Of a stretch of DNA of 64,000 nt, positions 1 through 11,207 are shown one piece after another (position 1 is the first letter of the stretch; each line of letters opens with the position of its first letter). The position numbers and the translations under genes are program-made. The DNA comes from Dromiciops gliroides (lineage: Eukaryota > Chordata > Mammalia > Microbiotheria > Microbiotheriidae). Under the pieces are notes generated by a model. It saw nothing but the letters and a program-made list of their open reading frames with translations, was not told the origin of the DNA and searched no databases. Location of the stretch: assembly GCF_019393635.1 (NCBI RefSeq), contig NC_057862.1:264258441-264322440 (forward strand), in the 5' to 3' direction.

Positions 1-140
1 AAAACATAGCCCCATAAATAAGCAGAGGGACTAAGGAACAGGCTCAAGAATCTTAAAGAAAAATATATTTATAAGAGAGAATCCAACTCTGCTCAAGATC
101 AGAAATGACAAAGAACTGGGATACCTTCTTAATCAGAAAT
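1..140 (+). repeat. Fragment of an IGHV upstream unit
   Basis: The blocks ATAAGCAGAGGGACTAAGG, CTCAAGATCAGAAATGACAA and CTTAATCAGAAATGG resemble 45310-45450, upstream of segment 3, and parts of 5440-5890. It suggests another V unit to the left of the window, or the cut edge of this one. Confidence 0.45.
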
Positions 141-149
141 GGTACTGGG

Positions 150-600
150 TGCACGGTCCCAAGCTTCAGGGGGTCCAAGTTTATACATTTTAAGGAGAGG
201 CACATTCACCACTACACTGGCCTGTGCTCTGGTCTGCAAGCAACCACAGGCCTGCTTGCCCTTTAACCTGGAACACAATCCTATTTCACTGTGGCCACAA
301 GCTCTGGTGTGCCTGTGCCCCGCCCCCCCTCACCCCCACCTGGGCTGCCACCCAAGATTGTGACTTGAATCTGAGCATGGGCAAAACAACAGAGTCCTGT
401 CTCGGCACCAGCAGAGACCCCTGTAAAGAGACCCCTGGCCAACCACTTGACCCCCTCATCCATGGGCTGAGTTCTAGAAGCAGCCACTGCTGCAGCTAAT
501 TCCCAGGCTCCTCTGGGGTGGCCTGCCTGGGGCTGGATTTGCACTGGCATGGCCTGTATAGGGCTGTGCTTCACTCTCACTCTCATTCTCACAACAGATC
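150..600 (-). mobile_element. L1 5'-UTR fragment
   Basis: This stretch aligns with the L1 5' UTR at 3480-3950 (shared CCCAAGCTTCAG, CCTGTGCTCTGGTCTG and CACCTGGGC blocks), on the minus strand. The reading frames across it are chance frames in GC-rich UTR. Confidence 0.65.
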
Positions 601-609
601 TTTACTGCT

Positions 610-1125
610 AACCTTCTAAACCGTCTGTTTTTTAAAAATTGAAAGTGTTTATATTATTTTCCCAAGTTACATGTAAATACAAATTTTGACATCAAAATTT
701 TTTTAAGACTTTGTGTTTCAAATTCTCTTCCTCCCTCCTTCTTCCCTCCACCAATAACTCAAGCAATTCAATATAAGCTATACATGGACAGTCATGCAAA
801 ACATTTCTACATTATCAAGGTTGTGAAAGAAAAGACAGAAACGAAACTTCAGATAAAGGAACTAACAAAAAATTATGCTTCATTCTGTATTCAGATACCA
901 TCAGTTCTCTCTCTGTAGATGGACTACAGTTTTCCTAAGACTTTCAGAGATGTTTTGGATCTTTGCATTGCTGAAAATAACCAAGTAAATCACAGCAGAT
1001 TATTTTGCAGTATTGCTGTTATTTTGCACACAGTACATTTCACATTGAATCAGCTCATGTGGGTCTCTCTGGGTTTTTCTGATAGCATCCTACTCATCAT
1101 TCTTTTTCATAGTAAGCTACATTTA
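610..1125 (-). mobile_element. L1 3'-end fragment
   Basis: This is a reverse-strand L1 tail of the type repeated many times here: TTTTCCCAAGTTACATGTAA, then CATGCAAAACATTTC, then sequence matching the end of ORF2. It is eroded. Confidence 0.7.
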
Positions 1126-1480
1126 TATAGTACTTTAAAGAGAGATTTCCTTACAATAAAGCCATGAGGTTGATTCTTGCAACAACAGTAATAGATAACA
1201 TTTATGTAGTACCTTATACATGACAAAGAATTTTCTTCACAATAGTTCAGCAGAGTAAGTACCATACCTTTTATTATCATCATCACCAATTATCATAAAT
1301 TATCATCTTCAGTCAATCCCCATCTTCATCAATTAATCATCATCATCAATCAGTCCTCATAATCAATCAATACTCATCAATCAAATCTCATCTTCACCCA
1401 CTCATCATCGATCCATCAATCAATTATCATCATGATCATCATCTTACATTACTCTTACCTCTGCTTCAAAATTTTTTTTT
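1126..1480. repeat. MIR-like scrap and degenerate ATC-rich simple repeat
   Basis: 1126-1260 resembles the conserved part of an old SINE or L2 (AACATTTATGTAGTACC). 1272-1450 is an imperfect array of ATCA/ATC units (CATCATCATC, CAATCAATC). No gene is seen. Confidence 0.5.
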
Positions 1481-1584
1481 CAGTTACTATTGTTAACTGT
1501 TTCCCTCCATCCTATTCCCTCCCCCATGATATATACTCTATTTTCTTTTTTCACACTATCCCTCTTCAAAATTATTTTGCTTCA

Positions 1585-1730
1585 GGGGCAACTAGGTGGA
1601 GCAGTGGATAAAGGACCGGTCCTGGATTCAGGAGGACCTGAGTTCAAATCCGGCCTCAGACACTTAACACTTACAAGCTGTGTGACCCTGGGCAAGTCAC
1701 TCAAACCTCATTGCCCTGCAAAAAAAAAAA
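1585..1730 (+). mobile_element. tRNA-derived SINE
   Basis: A full SINE with poly-A and a 15-base target duplication (AAAATTATTTTGCTT at 1568 and 1727). It sits inside the L1 inter-ORF region. Confidence 0.92.
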
Positions 1731-2076
1731 TTATTTTGCTTACTACTGACCCCTCCACCATGTGCTCTCCCTTTTTTCACCCTTCCCTCCTTATCCCCTT
1801 TCCTCCTATTTTCCTGCTTGGTTCCTTAGATTACTCCACCCAATCGAGTGTGTGCTATTCCCTCCTTGAGCCAACTCTGATGAGATTAAGGTCTTTGAGC
1901 CAATTCTGATGAGTATTAGGCTCATTCACTACCCTTCTTCTCCCCCATCTATTCCCCCACTCCATAAGCCCTTTCCTGCTTCTTTCATGTGGGATTTCAC
2001 CCCATTCTACCTCTTCCCTTTCCCCTCCACCAGTGTAATCCTCTCACCCCTCAGTTTTACCCAAAAATGTCATCAT

Positions 2077-2225
2077 GGGGCAGCTAGGTGACACAGTGGA
2101 CAAAGCACCCATCCTGGACCCAGGAAGACCCTAGCCCAAATCCAGCCTCAGACACAAGACACTCACCAGCTGCACAATCCCAGGCATGCCACATAAACCC
2201 AACCACCCCACAAAAAATAAAAAAG
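2077..2225 (+). mobile_element. tRNA-derived SINE, diverged
   Basis: The head GGGGCAGCTAGGTGACACAG and the middle GCCTCAGACAC are clear, but many positions differ from the other copies. It is an older insertion in the same L1. Confidence 0.85.
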
Positions 2226-4105
2226 ATTAAAAAAATGCTTTACAGATATCATCCAACCACCCCACAAAGAGAGATAAACAAAAATAAATATTTTGCAGAT
2301 AACATCCCTTCATAATCAATTCCCACCTGTGCCCTCTGTCTAAATTTATTTCCATCATCTGCCCTAATATTGAGAAAGTTCTTATGAGCTAGATGTATCA
2401 TCATCCAATGTAGGAATAGAAACAGTTTAACCTTTTAACATCCCTCTTGATTTCTTTTTTCTGTTTACCTTTTTATGCTTCTCCAGGGTTTTTATTTGAA
2501 AGTCAAATTTTCTATTCAGTTCAGGTCTTTTCATCATGAATACCTGAAAGACCTCTTTTCATTGAAGTCCCATTTTTTTCCCTTGAAAGATAATACTCAG
2601 TTTTGCTGGATAGGTGATACTTGGTTGTAATCCCAATTCCTTTGCCCTCCAGAATACCATATTCTATGCCCTCTGATCCTTTAATATAGAAACTGCTAGA
2701 TATTGTGCTATCCTGACCGTGGCTCCACATTACTTAAATTGTTTCTTTCTGGCTGCTTGCAATATTTTCTCCTTTACCTGGGAGCTCTGGAATTTGGCTA
2801 CAATATTCCTGGGAGATTTCCTTTTGGGATTTCTTTCAGGATATGATCAGTAGATTCTTTCAATTTCTATTTTACCTTCTGTTTCTAGAATAACAGGGCA
2901 CTTTTTCCCTGACAATCCCTTGGAAGATGATGTCTAAACTCTTGTTTTGAACATAGTTTTCAGGTAGTCTAATAATTTTCAAATTATCTCTCCAGGATCT
3001 ATTTTCCAGGTCAGCTGTTTTTCCAAGGAGATATTTCACATTGCCCAATTTTTTTAAAAATTCATTTGGATTTGCTTTACTGTGTCTTTGTTTCTCATAA
3101 AGTCATTAGCTTCCATTTGTTCAATCCTGACTTTTAGGCAATTATTATCTTCAGAGTGCTTTTCTTTTGGCTTTTCAAGCTGTTGACTTTTTTCTCATGA
3201 TTTTCCTGCATCACTTTCATTTCTCTTTCCATTTTTCCTCTACCTCTTTTGCTTTATCTTCAAAGTCCTTTTTGAGTGCCTCTATGGCCTGAGACAAATT
3301 CATATTTTTCTTTGAAGCTTTGGATATATGAGCCCTGATGTTGCTATCTGCTTCTGAGAGTATACCTTGATCTTCCATGTCACTAAAGAAACTTTCTGTG
3401 GTCCGCACCTTTCTCTGTCTGCTCATCTTGCCTGTCTTTTACTTGATTTTTAGCTCCTTAAAGTGGGGCACTGTTTCTAGGCTACGCTGTCCCAAGCTTC
3501 AGTGGGTCCTAGTTGGTACAATTTTAGGAGTGACAGGTTCTTCCCTCACCTGACCTGTGCTCTGGTCTGTGAATAACCCCAGGCCTACTTGCTTTTCATC
3601 CTGAAAACAGCATTTTTGTCTCTCTTATTGATAGCCTGTGCCCTTCTTCCACCTGGGCCTCCACCACTCAAGGTTGCTTTCTGGTTCCCAGCAGGGGTAA
3701 AACAACTGAGCTGGCCTCAGTGCCAGCAGAGACCCCTGCAATCTCTCCCCGGCCAACTTCTCAGATCCTGTCACCAGACTGTGAGCTTAATTCCAGAAGA
3801 AGCTAGTGCTGTAGGAAATTCAGAGGCTCTAGAGGTCTTTTTCTCTAGCACAACCTGCTGGGGGCTAGATCTGTGTTGGCACCACCTTGGGGTTGGGTTC
3901 TATTCCTGCCCCAGCACAGCAGACCCTTTCTACTGACCTTCTAAACCACCTTTGGCTGGAAAATAATCTCACCCCATCCTTTTGTGGGTTCTGCTGCTTC
4001 AGTTATTGTCTTATGGAATTATTTGAAGGGATTTGGAGGGGTTTTGGGGAAAGCTCAAGGAAATCCCTGGCTTTCCTCCACCATCTTGGCTCTGTTAATA
4101 GTTAA

Positions 4106-4720
4106 TATTCTTTTTAATGGTATTTTATCCCCCCAATTAAAACAATTTAAAAACATTATTTTAAAGTTTTGAATTCCAAATTTTATTGCTCTTTTCTGCC
4201 TTTCCTAATCTCCCTATTCCCTAAAATGATAAGTAATCTGATACAAGTTATACATGTGCAATCATGTAAAACATTTCCATGTTAGTCATTTCATAGAAGA
4301 CTTTTTTTTTAAATGAAAGAAACAAAGAAAGTGCAAAATAGTGTATTTCAATCTGTATTGAGTCACTATCAGTTCTTTCTCTGGAGGTGGATACCATTCT
4401 TCATCAGTACACTTTGGGGGATTATCTTTGCTTATTATATTGCTGAGAATAGCTAAGTTATTCACAGTGCTTCACTGTAAAATGTTGTTCTTACTATATA
4501 CATCATTCTCCTGGTTCTGCTTACCTCAGTTTTCATTATTTCATGTAAGTCTTTCCAGGTTTTTCTGAAGTCATCCTGCTTGTCATTTCTTATGGCACAA
4601 AAACATTCCATTAAAATAATATGCCACCACTTGTTTTGCCAATTGATGGGAATCCCTTTAATTTTCAATTCTTGGCCACCACAAAAAGGTAACCTTTGAT
4701 CAAGCAATACCACTTCTAGG
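4106..4720 (-). mobile_element. L1 3'-end fragment
   Basis: Minus-strand L1 tail: the 3' UTR at 4130-4400, then the C-terminal part of ORF2 (frame 4462-4713 with INWQNKWWHIILMECFCAIR, related to better copies at 37599 and 40450). Broken and short. Confidence 0.8.
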
Positions 4721-5535
4721 TCTATGTCCTAAGGAAAATAAAAAAGGGAAAAGGGACATATTTGTACAATTTAACTAGATTCTATCCATTGGATGGAATT
4801 GATATTTTTTCCTTAAAGATTATGAAACTGAGACAGAAAAATGAAAATACAAGTCCTGTGATAGGGAAGGAAAAAAAAGTAAAGAGTCAACACAGTTCAA
4901 ATTCTATGCATTATATAAGATTTCATAATTATAATGGCTGATAAAAAATTTCTTCTTTTTAAAGGTCCTAATGGACCCCACAAAGTCCTATCCTTACTTC
5001 ACAACCTTCAACTTCTAGTCCCCATTGAATAAGATAACTGAACTACTTCATTTCCTGCTCAGTAGAGAAGAAAATAGAAAGTAGATAAGAGCAGAGAAAA
5101 GATATTCTATCTCATAAGGACATATTGACAGCATACTTGGGAGCTCTGAGTAAACGCTTGGAAGCTCAGTCCAAAATGCTCTACCCCTCACAACAGAGAA
5201 AAGAAACTCATGCCCTTAGAGGAGAATAGTGTCACTGTCTCACCCACCATACATCATGAGTCTCTATTAGAAATAGAATATTATGGCTAGAGTTCCAGTG
5301 GGAGCTTTTGTAAGATCTCTTGTCCATTTTATGTCTCAATTTTTCTAGATGGAAGAAGTATATGAAAGAACATGATTTCCCCAAAGGTACATAATAGGTG
5401 GGTACCAATCTAAAAATAAGCAAGGGCCCTAGAAAGAAACATAGGAGCTAAGGGACAGTGACAGAGATACTGAGAAAAAAAAAACTAATGCACAAGAAGA
5501 TTCCATTCAAAATGAGGAATGAAAGATGGTATGTT
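4720..5535 (+). repeat. IGHV upstream duplication unit, copy near segment 1
   Basis: This unique-looking stretch recurs at about 17690-18480 with many matching blocks (for example AATGAAAATACAAGTCCTGTG at 4842 and about 17790). It also recurs more weakly at 44700-45330. It lies upstream of each V segment, so V genes here were copied with several kb of 5' flank. A further fragment of the same kind lies at the window start (about 1-140). No coding sequence was seen. Confidence 0.7.
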
Positions 5536-5540
5536 TGCTT

Positions 5541-5684
5541 TTTTTGGGGGGGGGGCAATGAGGGTGAAGTGACTTGCCCAAGGTCACACAGCTAGTAAGT
5601 GTCAATTGTCTGAGGATGTATTTGAACTCAGGTCCTCCTGAATCCAGGGCCAGTGCTTTATCAACTGCACTACCTAGCAGACCC
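5541..5684 (-). mobile_element. tRNA-derived SINE
   Basis: Minus-strand copy, read on + as CAATGAGGGTGAAGTGACTTG through the head complement at 5684. It is the first of a closely packed run of four reverse SINEs. Confidence 0.88.
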
Positions 5685-5702
5685 TGATATGTGTGCTTTC
5701 TT

Positions 5703-5860
5703 TCTTTCTTTCTTTTTTTTTTTTGGTGAGGCAATTGGGGTTAAGTGACTTGCCCAGGGTCACACAGCTAGTAAGTATTAAGTGTCTGAGACTGAATTTG
5801 AACTCAGGTCCTCCTGACTCCAGGGCCAGTGCTCCACCCACTGTGCCACCTAGCTGCCCC
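5703..5860 (-). mobile_element. tRNA-derived SINE
   Basis: A full minus-strand SINE with poly-T at the left. The target duplication of about 17 bases (GATATGTGTGCTTTCTT at 5686; one mismatch at 5861) starts right after the previous SINE. Confidence 0.92.
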
Positions 5861-6048
5861 GATATGCGTGCTTTCTTAATAAGAAATAGGAGGAGATTGA
5901 CTCAGGAAATATCTGGAGCAGAGAAAAACCTAATAAGCATTTATCTTGGTGCTTAGAATAGAGTGATGGAGAAGGTCTTACAGTTGTATTCCCTGGGTCT
6001 TCTTTTCTACTTAGCTCAACTCCTGATATCAGAGATGACTCTCCTTTT

Positions 6049-6196
6049 TTTTTTTTTTTTGGTGAGGCAATTGGGGTTAAGTGACTTGCCCAGGGTCACA
6101 CAGCTAGTAAGTGTCAAGTGTCTGAGGTTGGATTTGAACTCAGGTCCTCCTGAATCCAGGGTTGGTGCTCTATCCACTGTGCCACCTAGCTGCCCC
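6049..6196 (-). mobile_element. tRNA-derived SINE
   Basis: A full minus-strand copy with target duplication GACTCTCCTTTT (6037 and 6197). Confidence 0.92.
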
Positions 6197-6255
6197 GACT
6201 CTCCTTTTCTTAACCACAAAACCAGTTACATTGCCTTTTTTAAAAATTAAAAAAA

Positions 6256-6403
6256 AAGTTTTTTTAAGTGAGGCAATTGGGGTTAAGTGACTTGCCCAGG
6301 GTTACACAGCTAGTAAGTGTTAAGTGTCTGAGGCCGGATTTGAACTCAGGTACTCCTGACTCCAGGGCCGGTGCTCTATTCACTGTGCCACCTAGCTTCT
6401 CCC
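6256..6403 (-). mobile_element. tRNA-derived SINE
   Basis: A minus-strand copy with the same body; its head end is slightly diverged (CTAGCTTCTCC). Confidence 0.88.
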
Positions 6404-6708
6404 CACATTGCTTTTTAATATTAAACCAAAGGACATGGCTAATCTACATGTTGCCCATGTGGCATCAGTTGCCTTCCTCATATGATCAAAAATTGTTCAT
6501 GTTAACTAAGGAAATAAAAAACATAAACTTTTCTTTAAATTTCCTTTACAAAGAGTGGATGGGACACACTCAAGTTTTACAACCTTTACTATCTGTGAAT
6601 AGGACATATAGGCTGATTATTTCATGTCAGAAATGGAAAAAGTTAAAACCTTATACTAGCATGCCCCAAATAATGATTTATTGACTTAGTACTTGAAGAA
6701 CGTTATGA

Positions 6709-6861
6709 GGGGGCGGCTAGATGGTGCAGTGGATAAAACACCAGCCCTGGATTCAGGAGTTCCTGAGTTCATATCCAGCCTCAGACACTTGACACTTACT
6801 AGCTGTGTGACCTTGGGCAAGTCACTTAACCCCCATTGCCCCGCCAAAAAAAAAAAAAAAA
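6709..6861 (+). mobile_element. tRNA-derived SINE
   Basis: A plus-strand copy (GGGGCGGCTAGATGGTGCAG) with a 17-base A tail. The flanks CGTTATGAG and CCATTATGAG form a diverged target duplication. Confidence 0.9.
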
Positions 6862-7970
6862 GACCATTATGAGCTTTTGTCTTCTATATTCATTGAACTC
6901 TATTCACAATACTATTACAAATTATGCTTAGTTTGGCAAATAATAGATTAAGCATGAAATATAATATATATAACAATAATGGGGAAGGAAAACAAAAACA
7001 CATTGCTCAGACTTCCTGCTTTATGATGAAGAATCTGTAGTTATAATGGTGACCAATAGAGGGACTGGTAGCTTTTTATTTTATTTTATTTTTTTCCCCT
7101 ACTGAGTTGAGTCCCTGAAAATAATGATGTTTACTAAAAGGTCTCTAGATCTAGATCTCTAAATACATAAGGGCCCTGAAATTACACATCCCTCTTCTGG
7201 AAAAAAATAAAAGAAAAGAAAGTGGAAGTGAGGATGAAAAAATTGTTTCTGAGCATAAAACTAAATTTCCCGAGTATACAATTAAACGTGCAACAGGTGG
7301 CAGCAGAGCTGGATATTCTGGGTGATGAGAATGGTGCCTGAAATAGGAGGATCATTTCATAGAGATCTAAGCCAAACTTGCTTCTTATATCAGACTATTA
7401 GGTCAATGTCATAGAGGATAAAAGAAAATAGCACATGTCCCTCTGGGGACAAGGTGTTTATTGGAGGAGACTAGCAATTTTCTTAATGTGCATTGTAAAT
7501 TCAGAAGAGTGAAATAAGGAACATGAGCTGTTCCTAGTAATGCAATGGGGGAGTATGACTAGGACTGTGGATAAATAATTTAGGTGAGGTATAATCCTAG
7601 GTAAAGGGAAACAAAAAGTAGACCCAGGGAGCATTAGAGGTGCCAAGGACACCAAGGACAAGAGACCCTGAGAAGAAAGAGATTGTTCAGTTTGCTGATC
7701 ATTGGAAATGGAATATGGTTAAGGAGCTTTGACAATCAGAAGTGGGACTAAGATTGATTAGAAGTTTCTTAGGAACACAGAAAGGCTGACCACATGTGAT
7801 CCAATTGTTGAAGCAATGTGGGGTGATTGACACTGATTCAAAACTATCAGGTGTGGGAGTCTCAGTGTCACCAACATTCCTCAGTGCTTTGGAACCAGCT
7901 TTAGGAGAACTTTCTCTGAAGACCAGGAAAGAGTCTTTCAATTGGAGGAAGATCCTCTTTGAATAGAGTA
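6862..7970. other. 5' flank of IGHV segment 1, no gene seen
   Basis: AT-rich unique sequence. It shares scattered short blocks with the upstream regions of the other V units (for example GGTGGCAGCAGA at about 7296 and 44756). Frames on the minus strand (7458-8049) have no recognisable domain. Confidence 0.5.
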
Positions 7971-7974
7971 AGAC

Positions 7975-7982
7975 ATGCAAAT
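7975..7982 (+). promoter_or_regulatory. Octamer promoter element (ATGCAAAT) of IGHV segment 1
   Basis: The perfect octamer ATGCAAAT, bound by Oct-1/Oct-2 with OCA-B in B cells, lies 120 bases before the leader ATG. The following stretch (TTGGGTTCCTCCCTCCTGGG) closely resembles that after the octamers at 20363 and 45703. This shows a common V promoter rather than a chance match. Confidence 0.9.
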
Positions 7983-8094
7983 TGGGTTCCTCCCTCCTGG
8001 GATGAAAAGCAGTCCCAATCGTACCTATATCTCTGGAAGACAAGCTCAAGTTCTTTGTTCTCTTCTGTGCAAAGGACTAGCTTAGAAACTCACC

Positions 8095-8140
8095 ATGAAA
8101 TTTAGCTTGAACTGGATTTTCCTTCTGACAATTTTCCAAG
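8095..8140 (+). CDS. IGHV segment 1, leader exon (L-PART1)
   Basis: This exon encodes most of the signal peptide that sends an immunoglobulin heavy chain into the ER. It starts at the ATG in CACCATGAAA and reads MKFSLNWIFLLTIFQ, a basic start followed by a hydrophobic core. It ends after the first base of a split glycine codon, directly before GTAGTT, a good splice donor. At 46 bases it matches the other two leader exons in this window. The ATG lies 120 bases after an octamer promoter element at 7975, the usual IGHV layout. The next exon starts at 8224. The call rests on the splice signals, the length and the downstream V exon. Confidence 0.93.
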
Positions 8141-8223
8141 GTAGTTTTATGGAGAGGCAGGGACAATATGAAGTGGTGACTTAATGTGACTATTGACTTT
8201 AATGCAATGTCTCTTTGTTGCAG

Positions 8224-8530
8224 GTGCCCAGTGTGATGTGCAGCTGTTGGAGTCTGGGGGAGATGTGAGGCAGCCTGGGGATTCTCTGCGTCTGTCATGC
8301 AAAGCTTCTGGATTCACCTTCAGCAGCTATCACATGCACTGGGTCCGCCAGGCTCCAGGGAAGGGATTGAAATGGGTTGCGAGAATTAATACTGGTGGAA
8401 GTGGTATATACTATGCAGACTCTGTGAAAGGTCGATTCACCATTTCCAGAGATGATGGCAACAGCATGTTATATCTACAGATGACTTCCCTTAAAACTGA
8501 GGATACAGCTGTGTATTACTGTGCAAGTGA
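8224..8530 (+). CDS. IGHV segment 1, V exon (apparently functional heavy-chain variable segment)
   Basis: This exon follows a CAG acceptor at 8221-8223, completes the leader (GAQC), and then encodes a heavy-chain variable domain beginning [15 protein letters not shown]. Framework 1 has the first disulphide cysteine (LSCKASG). Framework 2 carries the invariant tryptophan ([10 protein letters not shown]). Framework 3 ends DTAVYYCAS with the second cysteine. CDR1 (GFTFSSYH) and CDR2 (INTGGSGI) are both 8 residues. The pattern is clan III (VH3-like), typical of marsupial VH. I see no stop or frameshift, and the recombination signal follows at once. One oddity is lysine instead of glutamate in the GLKWVA motif. 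No D or J is attached, so this is germline DNA. Confidence 0.95.
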
Positions 8531-8569
8531 CACAGTGAGGAAAAGGAATGTCAGACTAGACAGAAACTT
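8531..8569 (+). other. Recombination signal sequence of IGHV segment 1
   Basis: A consensus heptamer CACAGTG directly follows the V exon. An A-rich nonamer starts 22 or 23 bases later (ACAGAAACT at 8560, or CAGAAACTT at 8561). This is the long-spacer signal expected 3' of a heavy-chain V segment, where RAG1/RAG2 cut. The heptamer is perfect. The nonamer matches about seven of nine consensus bases, so efficiency may be moderate. Confidence 0.85.
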
Positions 8570-8859
8570 CCCCTGCCAGGAGGCAAGAAGCCAGTGAGGA
8601 GTTGAGCTCATGATGCACATGCAGTACAAGATGACTAGCTCCAGCAACAGGTGTAGAGTGAATATAAGCCATTTTTCTTCATAGCCCGTGTTGGTTTTTC
8701 TTCTGTCCCAGGAGGAAGCAACTTTGTCAGCAACTGTCATTCTCATTGCCTTACTCTCACTCCAACCCCCAGCCCACATTCAATCAGTAGGGATGTCCTA
8801 TCAATTCTACTTTCATCACATATGTTGTATACTCTCTCCCTTCTTTCCTTAGGCCCTGC

Positions 8860-9540
8860 AGCCACCCTGAGGTAAGCCCTTAGAAGCTCACACCTGGACT
8901 CTCACACTAGCCTGCTGGTTGTTCTTCCAACCTTAGTTCTCCCTTCAATCTAGTCCATACTAAAATAAACTATTAAAATTATCTTCCTTAAAGCACAGGA
9001 CTGATTGCTTCCCACAAATACTAGAGATTCTATATTATTTCCAGGATAAAATATAAAATCCTATTTAGATTTTAAATCCTTTCATAACATGGCTCCCTTC
9101 TATCTTATTCTGCCTTACTCCCTCCCATCTACTCAGCAATACAGGGACACTGTTTTCCTTGCTCTTCCTTTCACAAAAGATTCCATCTCCCTACTCCCTG
9201 TGTTTTCACTGGCTGAAATTCTTCCCCTCTTCATCCTTGACTCTTGGCCCCTTTGGTTTCCTTTACATTTCACCTAAAACCTCATTCCCCTTTTTATTTT
9301 CCCCATCCTCTCTAATTCTAGTACCTCTGTGCTGTATACATCCTGTATACACAATATGTATGTATGCATGTGTGCATGCATGTATATTAGTGCATAATTA
9401 TTTTCATGTTGTCTCTCTGAATGATACTAGCTTCCTTGAAAATAGGGACTATTTTTTGCCTTTCTTTATATCCCCAGTACTTAGCACTGTTCTTGGTAGT
9501 AAGTGGATAATAAATAAATACTTGTTGCTGATTTGACCTT
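8860..9540 (+). mobile_element. Old LINE 3' end, L2-like
   Basis: The end CCCAGTACTTAGCACTGTTC followed by AATAAATACTTGTTG is typical of L2-class 3' ends. The preceding C/T-rich stretch (CTTCCCTCTTCATCC-like) fits the C-terminal coding part of an L2 relic. A TGTATG-rich simple repeat lies at 9346-9400. Frames here are chance. Confidence 0.55.
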
Positions 9541-9611
9541 CTGTTCCTTCCTGAATGAGACTTACCAGTATTTCAGAGTTTTGTTCTGGTCATGATCTCC
9601 ATGTTAACACA

Positions 9612-10298
9612 AAATGAGTAATTTCTCTGGCAGGTTAACACATTAAGCACAAAAAGAAACATAGGAGACATAACAAATTATTGAATATTGTTGTGAGTTA
9701 AATTTAAAGAAAAGGTAAATTAAGCCACATTCTCAGTCTCCAGCCAAAGACCCCTAGCAAAGAGGCAGCTCCCCTTTATAGGTTTTGCCAAATATAGAAC
9801 AAAGAGCAGAACAGGGTAGGTGATACAATGGGCTTGAGGTGAATATGATTGATTGAGGTGTGGGGAACATGATTGGTTGGAAGTTGGGAATGGGGCCTAG
9901 CAAAAACCCTCCTTATCTCCCTCCTATGATTAAGAAGAGGTTATTGAGTTCATTTGCAAGGTCCAAGATCATCGCCCAGATTTTTTTGGACAGCAAACCT
10001 AATATCCTTGATGGACAGTTTTGGGGTATAAAGATACTATGCCCAACTCCCTTATGGCAAGCCATATTCCCTCAAGGTTAGCAGAATTCCTTGAGACAAG
10101 AACAGAACAAGGGTTAGCAAGAGAATTCAATTTATGAATTTACCCCATTAAAGATTAGCTGAATTCTGAACTACGTTTAGAGACAGAAAACCATGACTAA
10201 GTAGTCAGTTGTAGGACAAAATCAAATAGTTATAAGTAGGATCTATAAGAAAATGATACAAGATCCATTTTAATATTCTCAGTATTATGTGCATACAG
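9612..10298 (-). mobile_element. Possible solo LTR
   Basis: Read on the minus strand, a TATA-like CCTATAAAGGGGAGCTGCC (about 9770) precedes sequence of promoter/R type, and the left edge (TGTTAAC) has TG/CA-type ends. No target duplication was found, and no second copy is in the window, so this is tentative. Confidence 0.35.
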
Positions 10299-10572
10299 CA
10301 ATATCACATGCATTATATGTAGATTAACCACATGCAGCTACATAGAGACTAAAGAACATCATATTCGCAACTTTCAAGGAAGTATAAAAAATTCTTTATA
10401 GTTTTAGCTGATATAAGGAATTTGATTAATCAACCTGAGAGGATTTTAGGGCATTGAATCATGAAGGAAACTGACTCTATGTGAGGAAATCCTAGTGATT
10501 GGCTGACCAATGCAGCCCCAAAACTATTAAAACAAATGGGTAAACATTGCTAGGTTTGTTTATGTATGTATG

Positions 10573-10720
10573 TATGTATGTATTGGTGAGGCAATTGGGG
10601 TTGAGTGACTTGCCCAGGGTCACACAGCTAGTATGTGTTAATTGTCTGAGGCTGGTTTTGAACTCAGGTCCTCCTGACTTCAGGGCCAGTGCTCTATCCA
10701 CTGTGCCACCTAGTTGCCCC
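10573..10720 (-). mobile_element. tRNA-derived SINE
   Basis: A minus-strand SINE beside a TATG tandem repeat (about 10556-10583). The target duplication GCTAGGTTTGTTTA (10549) / GCTAGGTTGGTTTA (10722) has one mismatch. Confidence 0.9.
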
Positions 10721-10890
10721 AGCTAGGTTGGTTTATTAAAAAGGATTTAAATTGATTTAAAAAATAACAAAGAACTAGTTGCTCCTCTCAGGTGCCCTCT
10801 CACCTGGCACCTGGGATTTTTGCACTCAACAGTGACCAGTGACTGCTTCCTCAGCCAGCACCATAACAATGTAGTCTTCACACTTGACAA

Positions 10891-11206
10891 GGGAAAGTAG
10901 GTGGCACAGTGGATAGAGCACTGTCCCTAAAATTGGAAGGACTTTAGTTCAAATCTCACCTCAGATGCTTACTACCTGTGTGACCCTGGGCAAGTCAGTC
11001 CCCATTTGCCTTAACCCCATTTTCCTTAAACATCTGGGGCTATCTCCAGTTGTCCTGATATATATCTTGTCACTGGCCCCAGATGGCTCTGGCAGAGAGA
11101 GTGAGGTTGGTGACCTTGCAAAGCCCTTCCTCACTTCAATTCAATTCAAGTCATATTATAACCTGATATCATGGTACTCTTCAAGAAAGGACAAACGACA
11201 ACAATA
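10891..11206 (+). mobile_element. Longer tRNA-headed CORE-SINE (MAR1-like)
   Basis: The head resembles the short SINE, but the body continues with CACTGGCCCCAGATGGCTCT, GTGAGGTTGGTGACC and CTGATATCATGGTACTC, and ends GGACAAACGACAACAAT. This matches the longer marsupial SINE class. The family name is from memory. Confidence 0.7.
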
Positions 11207-11207
11207 T

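Larger units (their letters stand above)
1480..4105 (-). mobile_element. L1 with 5' UTR and broken ORF1
   Basis: Read on the minus strand, this starts at a full 5' end (CCAAGATGGTGGAGGAAAGC, near 4105) and has a 5' UTR of about 680 bases. ORF1 starts at 3426 (MSRQRKVRTTESFFSDMEDQ), an RNA-binding coiled-coil protein. It shows the coiled-coil segment ALKKDFEDKAKEVEEKWKEK before frames break, and ORF1-like sequence runs to about 2440. A pyrimidine-rich inter-ORF stretch follows to 1480, interrupted by two SINEs. ORF2 is missing. Confidence 0.8.

Noticed and set aside
1490-1909. Plus-strand frame of 139 aa
   Set aside because: Runs through antisense L1 and a SINE; the SINE part reads the stock phrase seen in many SINE frames.
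3589-3936. Plus-strand frame of 115 aa with a hydrophobic start
   Set aside because: Lies antisense in an L1 5' UTR; GC-rich sequence leaves frames open by chance.
8516-8779. Minus-strand frame of 87 aa behind IGHV segment 1
   Set aside because: Antisense to the recombination signal and V 3' flank; no domain.
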